Under the pieces are notes generated by a model that had not been told where the DNA came from, did not search any database, and saw only the letters and a list, made by a program, of their open reading frames with translations. A program made the position numbers and the translations under genes. From Bacteroidia bacterium (GTDB lineage: Bacteria > Bacteroidota > Bacteroidia > B-17B0 > Aurantibacillaceae): 64,000 bases of DNA. The stretch is from positions 186,001-250,000 of the forward strand of contig JAEUTP010000010.1 of NCBI GenBank assembly GCA_016787705.1. The letters run 5' to 3'. How positions within the stretch are numbered: the first letter of the stretch is position 1; each line of letters starts with the position of its first letter. This document shows, one piece after another, positions 18,089 to 26,829 of the stretch.

Positions 18089-19942
18089 ATGTCTAACATA
18101 ATACCGGATATTTTAATAAAACGCAGATCATGGATCTGCGTTTTATTTTTTATTCTTTTTTCATTCACTGTTTTTTCACAGGAAAAAGATTCTGCAAAAA
18201 AAGACCCATTGCGCATTTACAAAAAAATAAAACATTTTGCTTACAAGCATAAAGCCACTGCATGGATGTATGATGCGGTGTTTGTAGATCCTGAACCAAA
18301 AGAATATCCTGTAGAACCGGCCTCGAAAGAAGAGAAAAACATAAATCCTTATTTAAAATATAAGGATCGCATAATTCGCGAAATTAATATTACTGTATAT
18401 GATCCTTTTGGTCATTCGATATATGATACAATGCCAAGAAATATAAATAATATACAACGATTAGGTAACCGTTTACATATTACAACCAGGCATTGGATAA
18501 TTATAAACCGTTTACTATTTCAAAAAAATGATACGATCGATGCGTTGGCTTTAAGTGAAACCGAAAGAATCCTTCGGCAATCGGTATTTATTAATGATGC
18601 ACGCATCTTTATTACTGAAACAAAAAGCAAAGATAGTATTGATGTAAATATTGTTTTACAGGATAAATGGCCCATAACCGTTCCCATATTAATTACAGAT
18701 GTGTCTGGAAATATTCGCTTCCGCAATCAAAATCTTTTTGGTGTTGGCCAACAACTCGAACACTATGTAGGATATAAACGACCAAATATTTTTGAGTTTA
18801 ATGGTTTTTATAATATTGCAAATATTGATAACACTTACATCTCATCTCAATTAGCTTATCGCACGGATATTAATGGAACACAAATAGGTTTGGGTTTTGA
18901 CAGGGGCTTTTTTTCACCTTTATCAAAATGGGCCGGTGGATTAAATTTTACGAGATATTGGCGCTATTATGGCTATACCGATCCTGTTGATTCTTTTCCA
19001 ACAAGAGCAGAACTTAATATTTTTAGTTATGATATTTGGGCCGGGCGAAGTTTTAAATTAAGCGATGAAAAAAGTTTATTTAACCAAAGCACAAACCTGG
19101 TAGCCGGTTTACGTTTTTACAATTCTACGTTTATTGAACGCCCTCCTTTCACAATTGATAAAGAAATGGGTAATCAAAATACTTCAGCAATCGTTGGTAA
19201 TTTAGGTTTTGCCATACAACAATATTATAAAGAAAAATATGTTTACCGTTTTGGTGCAACTGAAGACGTGCCCGAAGGTATAATTGTACAATTTATTTAC
19301 GGTGGTATAAAAAAAGAATTTAAAAAACTCCGTTATTACGCGGGAATGGAAATAGCGCGGGCAAAACATTTTAATTTTGGGTATTTGTCCACTACCCTAT
19401 CGCACGGAGTATTTTTTAACCGTTATGTTTCAAATGATATAACAACAAATTTAAAATTCTATTACTTTAGTGATCTTGCAAAAAGAGGCGATTGGTTTTT
19501 CAGGCAATTTTTAAGCCTGAATATAACACATGGTGAAAATAAATTGTCAAACGAAACATTAACGCTTTTGTCTGAAGAGTTATATGGTTTAGACGGCACC
19601 GGTCTTTCCGGAAATACAAAAGCCACCTTAAACTCTGAAACCGTTGCTTACATGCCTTATAATATTATTGGATTTAAATTTGCCCCAATTGTAATGATGG
19701 GGTTTGGTATGATAGGCGACCCGGCAAATAAAATTTCAAATAGTCGTTTATATCAATCCTACTCTATTGGTGTTATGGTACGTAATGAAAATCTTTTGAG
19801 CAGTACATTCCAAATCTCAGTAGGCATGTATCCGTTTTTACCTAATGGTGATAACTACGTTTTTAAATATAATCCCGTAACAAGCTTTACTTTACGTGTA
19901 AGGGTATTTTCAGTTTCGAGACCTGAATTTGTAAGCTATTAA
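18089..19942 (+). CDS. Omp85/BamA-like outer-membrane protein
   Basis: 617 residues. An N-terminal signal (WICVLFFILFSFTVFSQ), a POTRA-like segment (about 90-200; IREINITVYDPFG, LSETERILRQSVFINDARIFI, VNIVLQDKW) and a C-terminal beta barrel (about 215-617) rich in aromatic strand ends. This resembles the Omp85 superfamily of barrel insertases and translocators in a short form with one or two POTRA-like modules. The substrate is unknown. The signal-peptide coding region overlaps a strong hairpin at 18118-18144. The only ATG that includes the signal is at 18089. Confidence 0.72.
   Translation: MSNIIPDILIKRRSWICVLFFILFSFTVFSQEKDSAKKDPLRIYKKIKHFAYKHKATAWMYDAVFVDPEPKEYPVEPASKEEKNINPYLKYKDRIIREINITVYDPFGHSIYDTMPRNINNIQRLGNRLHITTRHWIIINRLLFQKNDTIDALALSETERILRQSVFINDARIFITETKSKDSIDVNIVLQDKWPITVPILITDVSGNIRFRNQNLFGVGQQLEHYVGYKRPNIFEFNGFYNIANIDNTYISSQLAYRTDINGTQIGLGFDRGFFSPLSKWAGGLNFTRYWRYYGYTDPVDSFPTRAELNIFSYDIWAGRSFKLSDEKSLFNQSTNLVAGLRFYNSTFIERPPFTIDKEMGNQNTSAIVGNLGFAIQQYYKEKYVYRFGATEDVPEGIIVQFIYGGIKKEFKKLRYYAGMEIARAKHFNFGYLSTTLSHGVFFNRYVSNDITTNLKFYYFSDLAKRGDWFFRQFLSLNITHGENKLSNETLTLLSEELYGLDGTGLSGNTKATLNSETVAYMPYNIIGFKFAPIVMMGFGMIGDPANKISNSRLYQSYSIGVMVRNENLLSSTFQISVGMYPFLPNGDNYVFKYNPVTSFTLRVRVFSVSRPEFVSY
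18118..18144 (+). terminator. Perfect hairpin plus T-run inside a signal-peptide coding region
   Basis: A 12-bp perfect stem AAAACGCAGATC/GATCTGCGTTTT with the 3-base loop ATG, followed by ATTTTTTATT. It looks like an intrinsic terminator for the dps-to-lipoprotein operon ending at 18051, yet it lies 30 nt inside the next coding sequence. It could act as attenuator or translational control for the Omp85-like gene. Confidence 0.6.
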
Positions 19943-20001
19943 TGGCATATAATTAGAAGAAGGATATTGATTGATTCATAAATAAATTAAAACAAATTAT
20001 C

Positions 20002-20508
20002 ATGGGAGAAATAAAAGATCTATCGCATACAGAAGCGATCAAAAAATTAAAAGAATTGGCCGAGGACATAAACATTTGCATGTTTTGCACCAAAACAGAA
20101 AAAATTCCATTTCAAACAAGGCCGATGGGCACGCAAAAAGTAGATGATAAAGGGAAGTTATGGTTTTTAAGCGCCGCAGGTAGTAATAAAAATGACGAAA
20201 TAAAGCAGGATGATGATGTGCAATTATTATACGCAAAAGCATCTGCCGCGCATTTTCTTTCGGTTACAGGAAAAGCAAGTGTTACACGCGATAAAAAGAA
20301 AATTGATGAATTATGGAATAAATGGGCAGAGGCCTGGTTTAAAGGCGGAAAAGATGATCCTCATTTAACGGCTATTTGTGTTGATCCAAGTGATGCTTAT
20401 TACTGGGATACAAAAAACGGTAAAATGATAACTTTACTTAAGATCGCCGTGTCTGCTTTTTCAGAAAAGAAAATGGATGGTGGAGTTGAAGGTAAAATTA
20501 AATTATAA
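20002..20508 (+). CDS. General stress protein, PNPOx-like split barrel
   Basis: 168 residues, cytoplasmic. The sequence matches the GsiB/YdaG-type general stress family with a pyridoxamine-phosphate-oxidase-like flavin-binding split barrel: CMFCTKTEKIPFQTRPM, KLWFLSAAGSNK, DVQLLYAKASAAHFLSVTG, then KWAEAWFKGGKDDPHLTAICV. Members bind FMN or F420 and some are stress-induced; the reaction is not established. It is monocistronic with a strong shared terminator downstream. A TGGCATA element lies 58 nt upstream. Confidence 0.88.
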   Translation: MGEIKDLSHTEAIKKLKELAEDINICMFCTKTEKIPFQTRPMGTQKVDDKGKLWFLSAAGSNKNDEIKQDDDVQLLYAKASAAHFLSVTGKASVTRDKKKIDELWNKWAEAWFKGGKDDPHLTAICVDPSDAYYWDTKNGKMITLLKIAVSAFSEKKMDGGVEGKIKL

Positions 20509-20523
20509 ATTTTATGATCAAAT

Positions 20524-20554
20524 AAAAAAGGCCTGTGATTTACAGGCCTTTTTT
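20524..20554. terminator. Bidirectional terminator between stress protein and cphA
   Basis: Stem AAAAAAGGCCTGT/ACAGGCCTTTTTT with a 5-base loop, 16 bp after the plus-strand stop and 8 bp from the minus-strand cphA stop. Confidence 0.88.
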
Positions 20555-20561
20555 ATTTGTT

Positions 20562-23213
20562 TTAATTTTGTTTTAAAATCAGATCCAACACTTTATTGTC
20601 TTCTTTTTCTTCTTCAATCCTGTTCTTTATATATTTAATGCTTTCATTTATTTCATCTGTACATAAAACAACAAATGCGCCTTTTGGTGCATGATCAATT
20701 GCGTATTGTATTGCTTCTAATTCATCAGAAATCACAGTTATTGCCATACTCTTATTTTCCTCATGAATTCCTTTAATTAATAGATCTGTTATTTCACTTT
20801 TCGGTCTTCCGCGCATATCTTTATCATGACGGATGATTATCTCATTAAACATTTTTCCCGAAAAAACACCAAGATTTTTAATATCCTCATCTCGTCTATC
20901 ACCTACCCCTGTAATAATACCAATCTTTGAAGTGGCCGGTGTTCTATCCATGAACGTTTTTAATTCCATAAAGCCACCGGTATTATGAGCATAATCCACC
21001 ATAAAATCAAAGTTCCTGAAATTAAAAATATTCATGCGTCCGGGTGTAAGCTCAGGAGAAGGTATAAATGTTTGTAATGCAGTACGAATATCTTCTATTT
21101 TAAAATTTTGAACAATGGCGGCAAGTACTGAAGCTAAAATGTTTTTAATCATACATTCCGCTCTTCCGTTAAACGATAAAGGAATTGCATCTATTTTACT
21201 TACACGTATCTTCCATTCTCCTTTACAAATGGTCAAATATCCTTTTTCAATAACAGCGGCCAGACCTCCGCTTTCACAATGTTTTTTAATACGTTCACTA
21301 TTAACATCCGTGCTAAATAAAGCAATATTGCAATCCAGTTCTTCCGTCATATTATAAACAAGATCATCGTCTGCATTTAATATTGAATAACCATGATCAA
21401 ATGTACTTCTTGCCACTACGGCTTTTACATCTGCCATTTCCTGCAGTGTACGAATGCCTTTTAACCCTAAATGATCTTCAGAAACATTCGTGATAATACT
21501 AATATCACAATGATCAAAAGCTAAACCCGAGCGCAATAAACCCCCACGAGCGCATTCAAGCACCGCAAAATCCACAGTTGGATCAGCTAAAATTGTAGTA
21601 GCGCTTTGCATACCGGTACAATCGCCGTAATTAATGGCATGATCACCAATATAAATTCCATCGGTAGTTGTATAACCAACATTATGACCGGCTGTTTTTG
21701 CAATGTGAGCAGTTAAACGGGTTGTTGTTGTTTTACCGTTTGTACCCGTTACTGCAATAATTGGTATGCGAGAATTTTTATTATTTGGGAATAACATTTC
21801 AATAACAGGCTCTGCAACATTTCTTGCAAGGCCTTTGGAAGGATTGAGGTGCATTCTGAAACCCGGACAGGCATTCACTTCAATAACACCACCATTATTG
21901 TTTAAATTTAAGGGAATCGAAATGTCTTTTGCAACTATATCAATACCACAGATATCTAAGTTCATTAACTTTGCCACTCTTTCGGCTAAAAAAACATTGG
22001 TTGGATGTACTATATCTGTAACATCTGTAGATGTGCCGCCGGTACTTAAGTTAGCTGTATCTTTTAAAAATAAGATCTCAGCAATTGGTAAAACAGTGTC
22101 AAGGGTTAAGTTCTTGCCTTTTAAAATTGCTTCGGTAACTTTATCAACTTTAATGGTCGTCAACACTTTTTCATGTCCGTCTCCTCTTTTAGGATCAGCA
22201 TTTGTATTATCAATTAATTGTTGAATAGTAGAAACGCCATCTCCCATGATCATAGCAGGCGTGCGCTTAGCAACCGCTACTAATTTATAATTGATCAGTA
22301 AAAAGCGATAGTCATCACCTTCAATATATTTTTCTATGATAATATCATCCGAAATTGTTTTTGCAATTTTAAATGCAGAAACAGCATGTTCTGGTGTTTT
22401 AATATTTGTAGTGATGCCCCTGCCATGATTTCCGTCAATAGGCTTTATAACTACCGGAAATCCAAGTTCATCAATTATTTCTTTTAAGCCATCTTCTGTA
22501 CTTGCAACCTCACCCGTGGGCACTGGAATATAAGCTTTGGCTAAGATCTTTTTCGTTTCTTCTTTATCACAAGCTGTTTCTACTCCCCAACTGCTGGTAT
22601 TGGATGTCATAGAAGCTCTTATCATTTTTTGATTTACGCCCTGACCTAATAAGATCAAAGAACCGTTTTCCATACTACGAAAAGGGATCTTCTTTTTCTT
22701 TGCTTCGTTAATAATAGATTGAGTACTTGGACCAAAACCTTTACGTATTTTAATTTGTTTCAATTTTGCAATATCCTCATTTATGTTATATGCTTCGCCT
22801 GAAACAATTTTTTCAGCAATACGAACCGCTGCTTCTGCCGCGTAAATGCCTGCTGCCTCAATTTCGTAAGAAAATACAACATTATAGGTAGCATAATCGC
22901 CGGTTGAACGTGTTCTTCCGTAACCACATTCCATACCGGCTAAAGATTGTATCTCTAATGCAATGTGTTCAATAACATGTCCTATCCAGGTTCCTTCTTT
23001 TACGCGTTCAAAAAAACCTCCTTCATAATTTTGAGAACAACGGTGCGTAAATAAAGAAGGGATCATAGCTTCTATTCGCTCAGAAAACCCAGCAACAAGG
23101 TTAGTTGGATATTCTTCCAATTCTCCAATATCTAATTTAAGTACAATAAGATTATGGCGGTAGTTTGACCAGTAATTTGGTCCTTTTAAGGTTTTGATCT
23201 CTAGAACTTTCAT
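20562..23213 (-). CDS. cphA: Cyanophycin synthetase
   Basis: 883 residues. An N-terminal domain (MKVLEIKTLKGPNYWS) typical of CphA1, an ATP-grasp domain (about 220-480; FPVVIKPIDGNHGRGITTN, EVNACPGFRMHLNP) and a C-terminal Mur-ligase-like domain with P-loop VTGTNGKTTTTR (about 490) and DYAHNTGGF. CphA1 makes multi-L-arginyl-poly-L-aspartate granules from Asp and Arg without ribosomes. Cyanophycinase (cphB) often adjoins this gene but is not visible here. A TGGCACG element is placed 44 nt upstream of the ATG. A convergent terminator ends it. Confidence 0.95.
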   Translation of the reverse strand: MKVLEIKTLKGPNYWSNYRHNLIVLKLDIGELEEYPTNLVAGFSERIEAMIPSLFTHRCSQNYEGGFFERVKEGTWIGHVIEHIALEIQSLAGMECGYGRTRSTGDYATYNVVFSYEIEAAGIYAAEAAVRIAEKIVSGEAYNINEDIAKLKQIKIRKGFGPSTQSIINEAKKKKIPFRSMENGSLILLGQGVNQKMIRASMTSNTSSWGVETACDKEETKKILAKAYIPVPTGEVASTEDGLKEIIDELGFPVVIKPIDGNHGRGITTNIKTPEHAVSAFKIAKTISDDIIIEKYIEGDDYRFLLINYKLVAVAKRTPAMIMGDGVSTIQQLIDNTNADPKRGDGHEKVLTTIKVDKVTEAILKGKNLTLDTVLPIAEILFLKDTANLSTGGTSTDVTDIVHPTNVFLAERVAKLMNLDICGIDIVAKDISIPLNLNNNGGVIEVNACPGFRMHLNPSKGLARNVAEPVIEMLFPNNKNSRIPIIAVTGTNGKTTTTRLTAHIAKTAGHNVGYTTTDGIYIGDHAINYGDCTGMQSATTILADPTVDFAVLECARGGLLRSGLAFDHCDISIITNVSEDHLGLKGIRTLQEMADVKAVVARSTFDHGYSILNADDDLVYNMTEELDCNIALFSTDVNSERIKKHCESGGLAAVIEKGYLTICKGEWKIRVSKIDAIPLSFNGRAECMIKNILASVLAAIVQNFKIEDIRTALQTFIPSPELTPGRMNIFNFRNFDFMVDYAHNTGGFMELKTFMDRTPATSKIGIITGVGDRRDEDIKNLGVFSGKMFNEIIIRHDKDMRGRPKSEITDLLIKGIHEENKSMAITVISDELEAIQYAIDHAPKGAFVVLCTDEINESIKYIKNRIEEEKEDNKVLDLILKQN

Positions 23214-23242
23214 AAGGAAATGTTATTATTTCAACATTAATT

Positions 23243-23258
23243 TGAAAATACCGTGCCA
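23243..23258 (-). promoter_or_regulatory. Putative sigma-54-like promoter of cphA
   Basis: On the minus strand TGGCACGGTATTTTCA: perfect -24 half, correct ten-base spacing, and TTTCA in place of TTGCA at -12. It starts 44-45 nt before the cphA ATG. Confidence 0.45.
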
Positions 23259-23482
23259 TTTTTTTCTAGGTTGATTTACAAGGCATACTTACATGATCAG
23301 TGTGGAATTTAAAATCTAAAAGTGTGGTTTGTAGAATTGATTCCCCGAAGTTTTTTCCCATTAATACTACCAGGCCGCTGTATCCAAAGGCTTTGGCAGA
23401 TTGGCATTAAGTTTTCGTATTACGTGTGGCATGTTATAAAAACATGGTACGATATAAATAAAAAAATTAAAAATAAATTATT
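23259..23482. promoter_or_regulatory. Divergent control region with repeated GTGTGG and TGGCA elements
   Basis: Between cphA and the coiled-coil lipoprotein gene. AGTGTGGAATTT (about 23303) and AAGTGTGGTTTG (about 23322) repeat a GTGTGG core that also occurs upstream of dps. Further on lie TTGGCAGATTGGCA (about 23391-23405), GTGGCATG (about 23426) and ATGGTACG (23444-23451), the last 37 nt before the ATG at 23483. The clustered copies suggest activator sites and -24-like elements serving both directions; this is inference. Confidence 0.4.
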
Positions 23483-24337
23483 ATGAAAAATTACATTTTT
23501 ATGGCAGCAGCTTCTTTAGTTATGATGACAGCTTGTAAAGACCCTCAAAAAGATGAAACAGTTGTACGTCAGCGCGACTCACTTTTAGCATTTATTGATG
23601 AGCGTGAAGCATCTGTAAACGAATTTATGACTTCATTTAATGAAGTTGAACGTAACCTGGATGAAGTTAGCACAAAGCAACACATCATTTTAATGAACTC
23701 TGACAAAGGTGATTTAAAAGCCGACCAAAAAGCACGTATTAATGCTGAGATCAAAGCCATTAATGATTTGATGGAAGAAAACAATAAAAAATTGGCACAG
23801 TTAAGCAAGAAACTAAATCGCTCTGATAAAAAGAATGCACAATTGGAAAAAACAATTGCTTTATTAAATGATCAGTTAAATCAAAAATATGCAGAGTTAA
23901 CAGATCTGAACGAAAGATTAACAGCTTTAAATGCGCAGGTTGCACAATTGCAAACATCTGTAGATACTTTATCTGCACAAAACATGGCACAATCACAAAC
24001 CATCAACGAAAAAACAACACAATTACATACAGCTTATTACATTGTTGGTCACTCTAAAGATCTTCAAAAATCAAATTTAATTGATAAGAAAGGTGGCTTA
24101 TTAGGCATAGGAAGAACTGCTCAGTTAAGCGATAATATTGATAATAGTATGTTTACAAAAATAGATTACACCGAAACAACAAGCATTCCGGTTAATAGTA
24201 AAGACGCTAAGCTGGTTACAACACACCCCGCAGACTCTTACTCATGGGATAAATCAGGAAAAACGATCAATAGTTTAATGATCACCGATCCTGAAAAATT
24301 TTGGAGTGCATCAAAATATTTAGTAATTGCCAACTAA
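23483..24337 (+). CDS. Coiled-coil lipoprotein, Cbp1-like
   Basis: 284 residues. A lipoprotein signal (SLVMMTAC, Cys about 18) is followed by a long coiled coil (about 30-180) with heptad leucines (LAQLSKKLNRSDKKNAQLEK, LNERLTALNAQVAQLQ) and a C-terminal domain beginning TAYYIVGHSKDLQ. The general layout resembles Bacteroidota proteins annotated as Cbp1-family collagen-binding adhesins, though that name is not evidence of adhesion here. It probably sits at the outer membrane. A TGGTACG element lies 37 nt upstream, and the gene ends at a UUCG-loop terminator. Confidence 0.75.
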   Translation: MKNYIFMAAASLVMMTACKDPQKDETVVRQRDSLLAFIDEREASVNEFMTSFNEVERNLDEVSTKQHIILMNSDKGDLKADQKARINAEIKAINDLMEENNKKLAQLSKKLNRSDKKNAQLEKTIALLNDQLNQKYAELTDLNERLTALNAQVAQLQTSVDTLSAQNMAQSQTINEKTTQLHTAYYIVGHSKDLQKSNLIDKKGGLLGIGRTAQLSDNIDNSMFTKIDYTETTSIPVNSKDAKLVTTHPADSYSWDKSGKTINSLMITDPEKFWSASKYLVIAN

Positions 24338-24385
24338 ATTGATTTTAAACTTGAGTTTTTTTAGTTAAGGTTTAAATTCAAAAAC

Positions 24386-24416
24386 AAAAAGAGCTGTCTT
24401 CGGGCAGCTTTTTTTA
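24386..24416. terminator. Terminator with a cUUCGg tetraloop
   Basis: Stem AGCTGTC/GGCAGCT closing the stable loop TTCG, flanked by A and T runs. It separates the plus-strand lipoprotein from the convergent serine hydrolase. Confidence 0.85.
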
Positions 24417-25457
24417 TTTTACATACTTAAGCTCGGTTAAGCGTTTTACAATGTTTTCAGAATAAGAAACAGAATTATTACTTACAGCAATAACAATAAT
24501 TTTTTCTTTTGGATACGTGATCACAGTGCTTCGGTAACCATTGTATATGCCATCATAACTTATTTTAGTATCTTTTTCTTTTGATTCAGAAATAAACCAT
24601 GCAAAGCCATGAATAGGCTTCAACGAACTTCTCCAGTTATCCGGTGTCCACAAAGTTGAAATTTGTTTTAACAATTCACAATCTAAAAAAACACATTCGT
24701 TAATAGCATAAATATATTTTCGCAGCTCACCAACCGAAATCCAAACATTTAACAGCTCATTCTTATCTAAATTTCTTTTTTTATATTTTACTAGCTTGTA
24801 TTTCTGCTTACTCTTTTTATAGCTTAAGGCTATTTTTTCTTCAACATAAAATTCCGGTATTTTTGTATGGATCATCCCCGCAGGTTCAAAAATATTTTTT
24901 TGAATAAACATGTGCCATTTATCGTTTGTAACTTTTTCAATAATCATTGTCATGATCTTATACGAAACCTCAGAATATTTATAATTACTACCCGGTTCAA
25001 ACTCAGGTTTATCAATCTTTTTTAGGATTTCTTTTTCATCTCCCTGCACATCAGGTAAACCCGCGGTATGTGTTAACAAATGTTTGATCTTTACAACGCC
25101 TGCTTCTTTTGAAAGATCATGTGAGAAAAACCTACTAATGCTATCTTCAATTGATAATTTACCTTGCTTTTGAAGTATTAAAATACCATAAGCAATAAAG
25201 GTTTTGGTAATGGAAGCTATATTTACATTTGTGTTTTCGTTGAATTTTTCTTTTGTTTTTAAATTCGCTAAGCCAAACGATTTTGAATACATGATCTGGT
25301 TATCTTTTTGAATAAAAATACTTGCACCTGGATCATTATCATGTATTTCTGAAAAAGCAGAATCCAGTCCTAAATTCAACAACACATGTTCATCGGTTTG
25401 CGCTGGTAAAATAGCCGTTAAAAAAAATAAGAAAAGTAGTATGTGAATGATTTTCAT
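24414..25457 (-). CDS. Serine hydrolase of the class C beta-lactamase fold
   Basis: 347 residues with a signal peptide (ILLFLFFLTAILPAQ). The SxxK catalytic motif is SITK (about residue 82). The usual YxN motif reads YSE in KYSEVSYK, so the Asn is replaced by Glu, which may alter activity. An LLTHTAGLPD segment is typical of the family (esterases, D-aminopeptidases, penicillin-binding-like proteins); the substrate is not readable. It is the first of three such proteins in this window (also 50726 and 59429). A 28-bp gap separates it from the upstream kinase gene on the same strand, so it may belong to that operon. Confidence 0.85.
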   Translation of the reverse strand: MKIIHILLFLFFLTAILPAQTDEHVLLNLGLDSAFSEIHDNDPGASIFIQKDNQIMYSKSFGLANLKTKEKFNENTNVNIASITKTFIAYGILILQKQGKLSIEDSISRFFSHDLSKEAGVVKIKHLLTHTAGLPDVQGDEKEILKKIDKPEFEPGSNYKYSEVSYKIMTMIIEKVTNDKWHMFIQKNIFEPAGMIHTKIPEFYVEEKIALSYKKSKQKYKLVKYKKRNLDKNELLNVWISVGELRKYIYAINECVFLDCELLKQISTLWTPDNWRSSLKPIHGFAWFISESKEKDTKISYDGIYNGYRSTVITYPKEKIIVIAVSNNSVSYSENIVKRLTELKYVK

Positions 25458-25485
25458 TAAAAATTAAATATAGAAAAAATCTGTT

Positions 25486-26829
25486 CTAAAATATAAGGCT
25501 AAATACAGTGCCTTCTCCATCAATTGATTGTACTTGAATGTTACCTTTGTGCAGCATCATTACCTGCTTACAAAGACTTAAACCGATACCACTACCGGTT
25601 TTTTTAGTACTGAAGAAAGGAATGAATATTTTATCGAGGATCTCCTGCTTTATACCTACTCCATTATCAGAAATTTTTATTGTTGTTTTTCCATTTATAG
25701 CTGTATCTGCAGAGATTGTCACTTTTGGTTGCTCCACATCTTTCACAGCATCAATAGCATTTAATAAAAGATTAATGAGCACCTGTTCAATTAAACTTGA
25801 ATCAGCTTCCAAAGTAAGAAACGGGTCCCGCAAAACGATCTCGAGATTTATTTTCTTTTTTTCTAAAGTTGGTTGCATCAATTGCTGCACATGTTCAAAA
25901 AGATCAATAAGCATAACTTTGGTCATGTTGGCTTTTGTAATCTTACTTAAACTACGGTAAGTTTCAGTAAATTTTAATAAGCCTTCGCTTCTTTTTTTTA
26001 TGGTACTTATACCCATTTCAATATCATTCAACGCTTCAGTAGAATTATCAGGTTGCGCAACTGTTTCCTGAATCCGGTTTTTAAGTGTCTCTGCCAATGA
26101 AGATATTGGTGCAACTGAATTCATGATCTCATGTGTCATAACACTTAATAATTTTTGCCATGCCTGTGATTCGGTTTCATCCAAAGCCTCATTAATATTT
26201 TGAAACGCTATAAGCTTATACTTTTTTTCTTCGTTTTGAAAAGTTGTGGCTGATAATAATATCTTATAGTTACTGTTATCCTTTGCAATAGAACTTACAA
26301 CATTACTCCCAGGTTCAAGGTCAATTACTTCTGCATATAGCGCAGGATTCCTTTTCTCGAGGGAACGAATCGTTTTTAAATAAGGTATCTGCAATAAATT
26401 TTTAAAAGATTCATTCATCCATAAAATTTCACCTGTTTCAATTTCATAAGATAAAATTCCGGTATCTACGATCTCAAGAATTGTTTTTAAATGAAGATAT
26501 TGCGTTTCCTTTTCTTTACTTATAACTTTAAAGGTAGAGTTTATCTCGTTAAAGCTTGTGCGAAAAGGCTGTAATTCAGAAGGCGCCCGCTTAACATCAA
26601 AGTAGCGTGAAAAGTCGCGATAATGAACAGATTCAACAAATTGTTCAATTTCGCTTTGTGCCTTTTTATGGTAATTATAATAATCATAAAACTGGAAAAT
26701 AATAACAGGAATTACAATTACTTCCAGCAAATACCATTCTTTAACTAAAGATAGTGAAGCTAAGAACAAAGTTGAAAAAACAAGCAGCGCCCTGATAAAT
26801 ATATTCCAGCCAAAGCGTTTAGATCTCAT
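25486..26829 (-). CDS. Membrane sensor histidine kinase, NtrY-like
   Basis: 447 residues. Two N-terminal membrane segments (RALLVFSTLFLASLSLV and WYLLEVIVIPVIIFQFY, about 12-50) with almost no periplasmic loop, a linker, a PAS-like domain (about 110-210; ILEIVDTGILSYEIETGEIL), HisKA with SVMTHEIMNSVAPISSLAE and HATPase_c (LINLLLNAIDAV, ISDNGVGI, GSGIGLSLCKQ). The short loop suggests sensing in the membrane or cytoplasm. The start overlaps the stop of the sigma-54 activator gene by 11 bp, a clear cognate pair. Confidence 0.93.
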   Translation of the reverse strand: MRSKRFGWNIFIRALLVFSTLFLASLSLVKEWYLLEVIVIPVIIFQFYDYYNYHKKAQSEIEQFVESVHYRDFSRYFDVKRAPSELQPFRTSFNEINSTFKVISKEKETQYLHLKTILEIVDTGILSYEIETGEILWMNESFKNLLQIPYLKTIRSLEKRNPALYAEVIDLEPGSNVVSSIAKDNSNYKILLSATTFQNEEKKYKLIAFQNINEALDETESQAWQKLLSVMTHEIMNSVAPISSLAETLKNRIQETVAQPDNSTEALNDIEMGISTIKKRSEGLLKFTETYRSLSKITKANMTKVMLIDLFEHVQQLMQPTLEKKKINLEIVLRDPFLTLEADSSLIEQVLINLLLNAIDAVKDVEQPKVTISADTAINGKTTIKISDNGVGIKQEILDKIFIPFFSTKKTGSGIGLSLCKQVMMLHKGNIQVQSIDGEGTVFSLIF

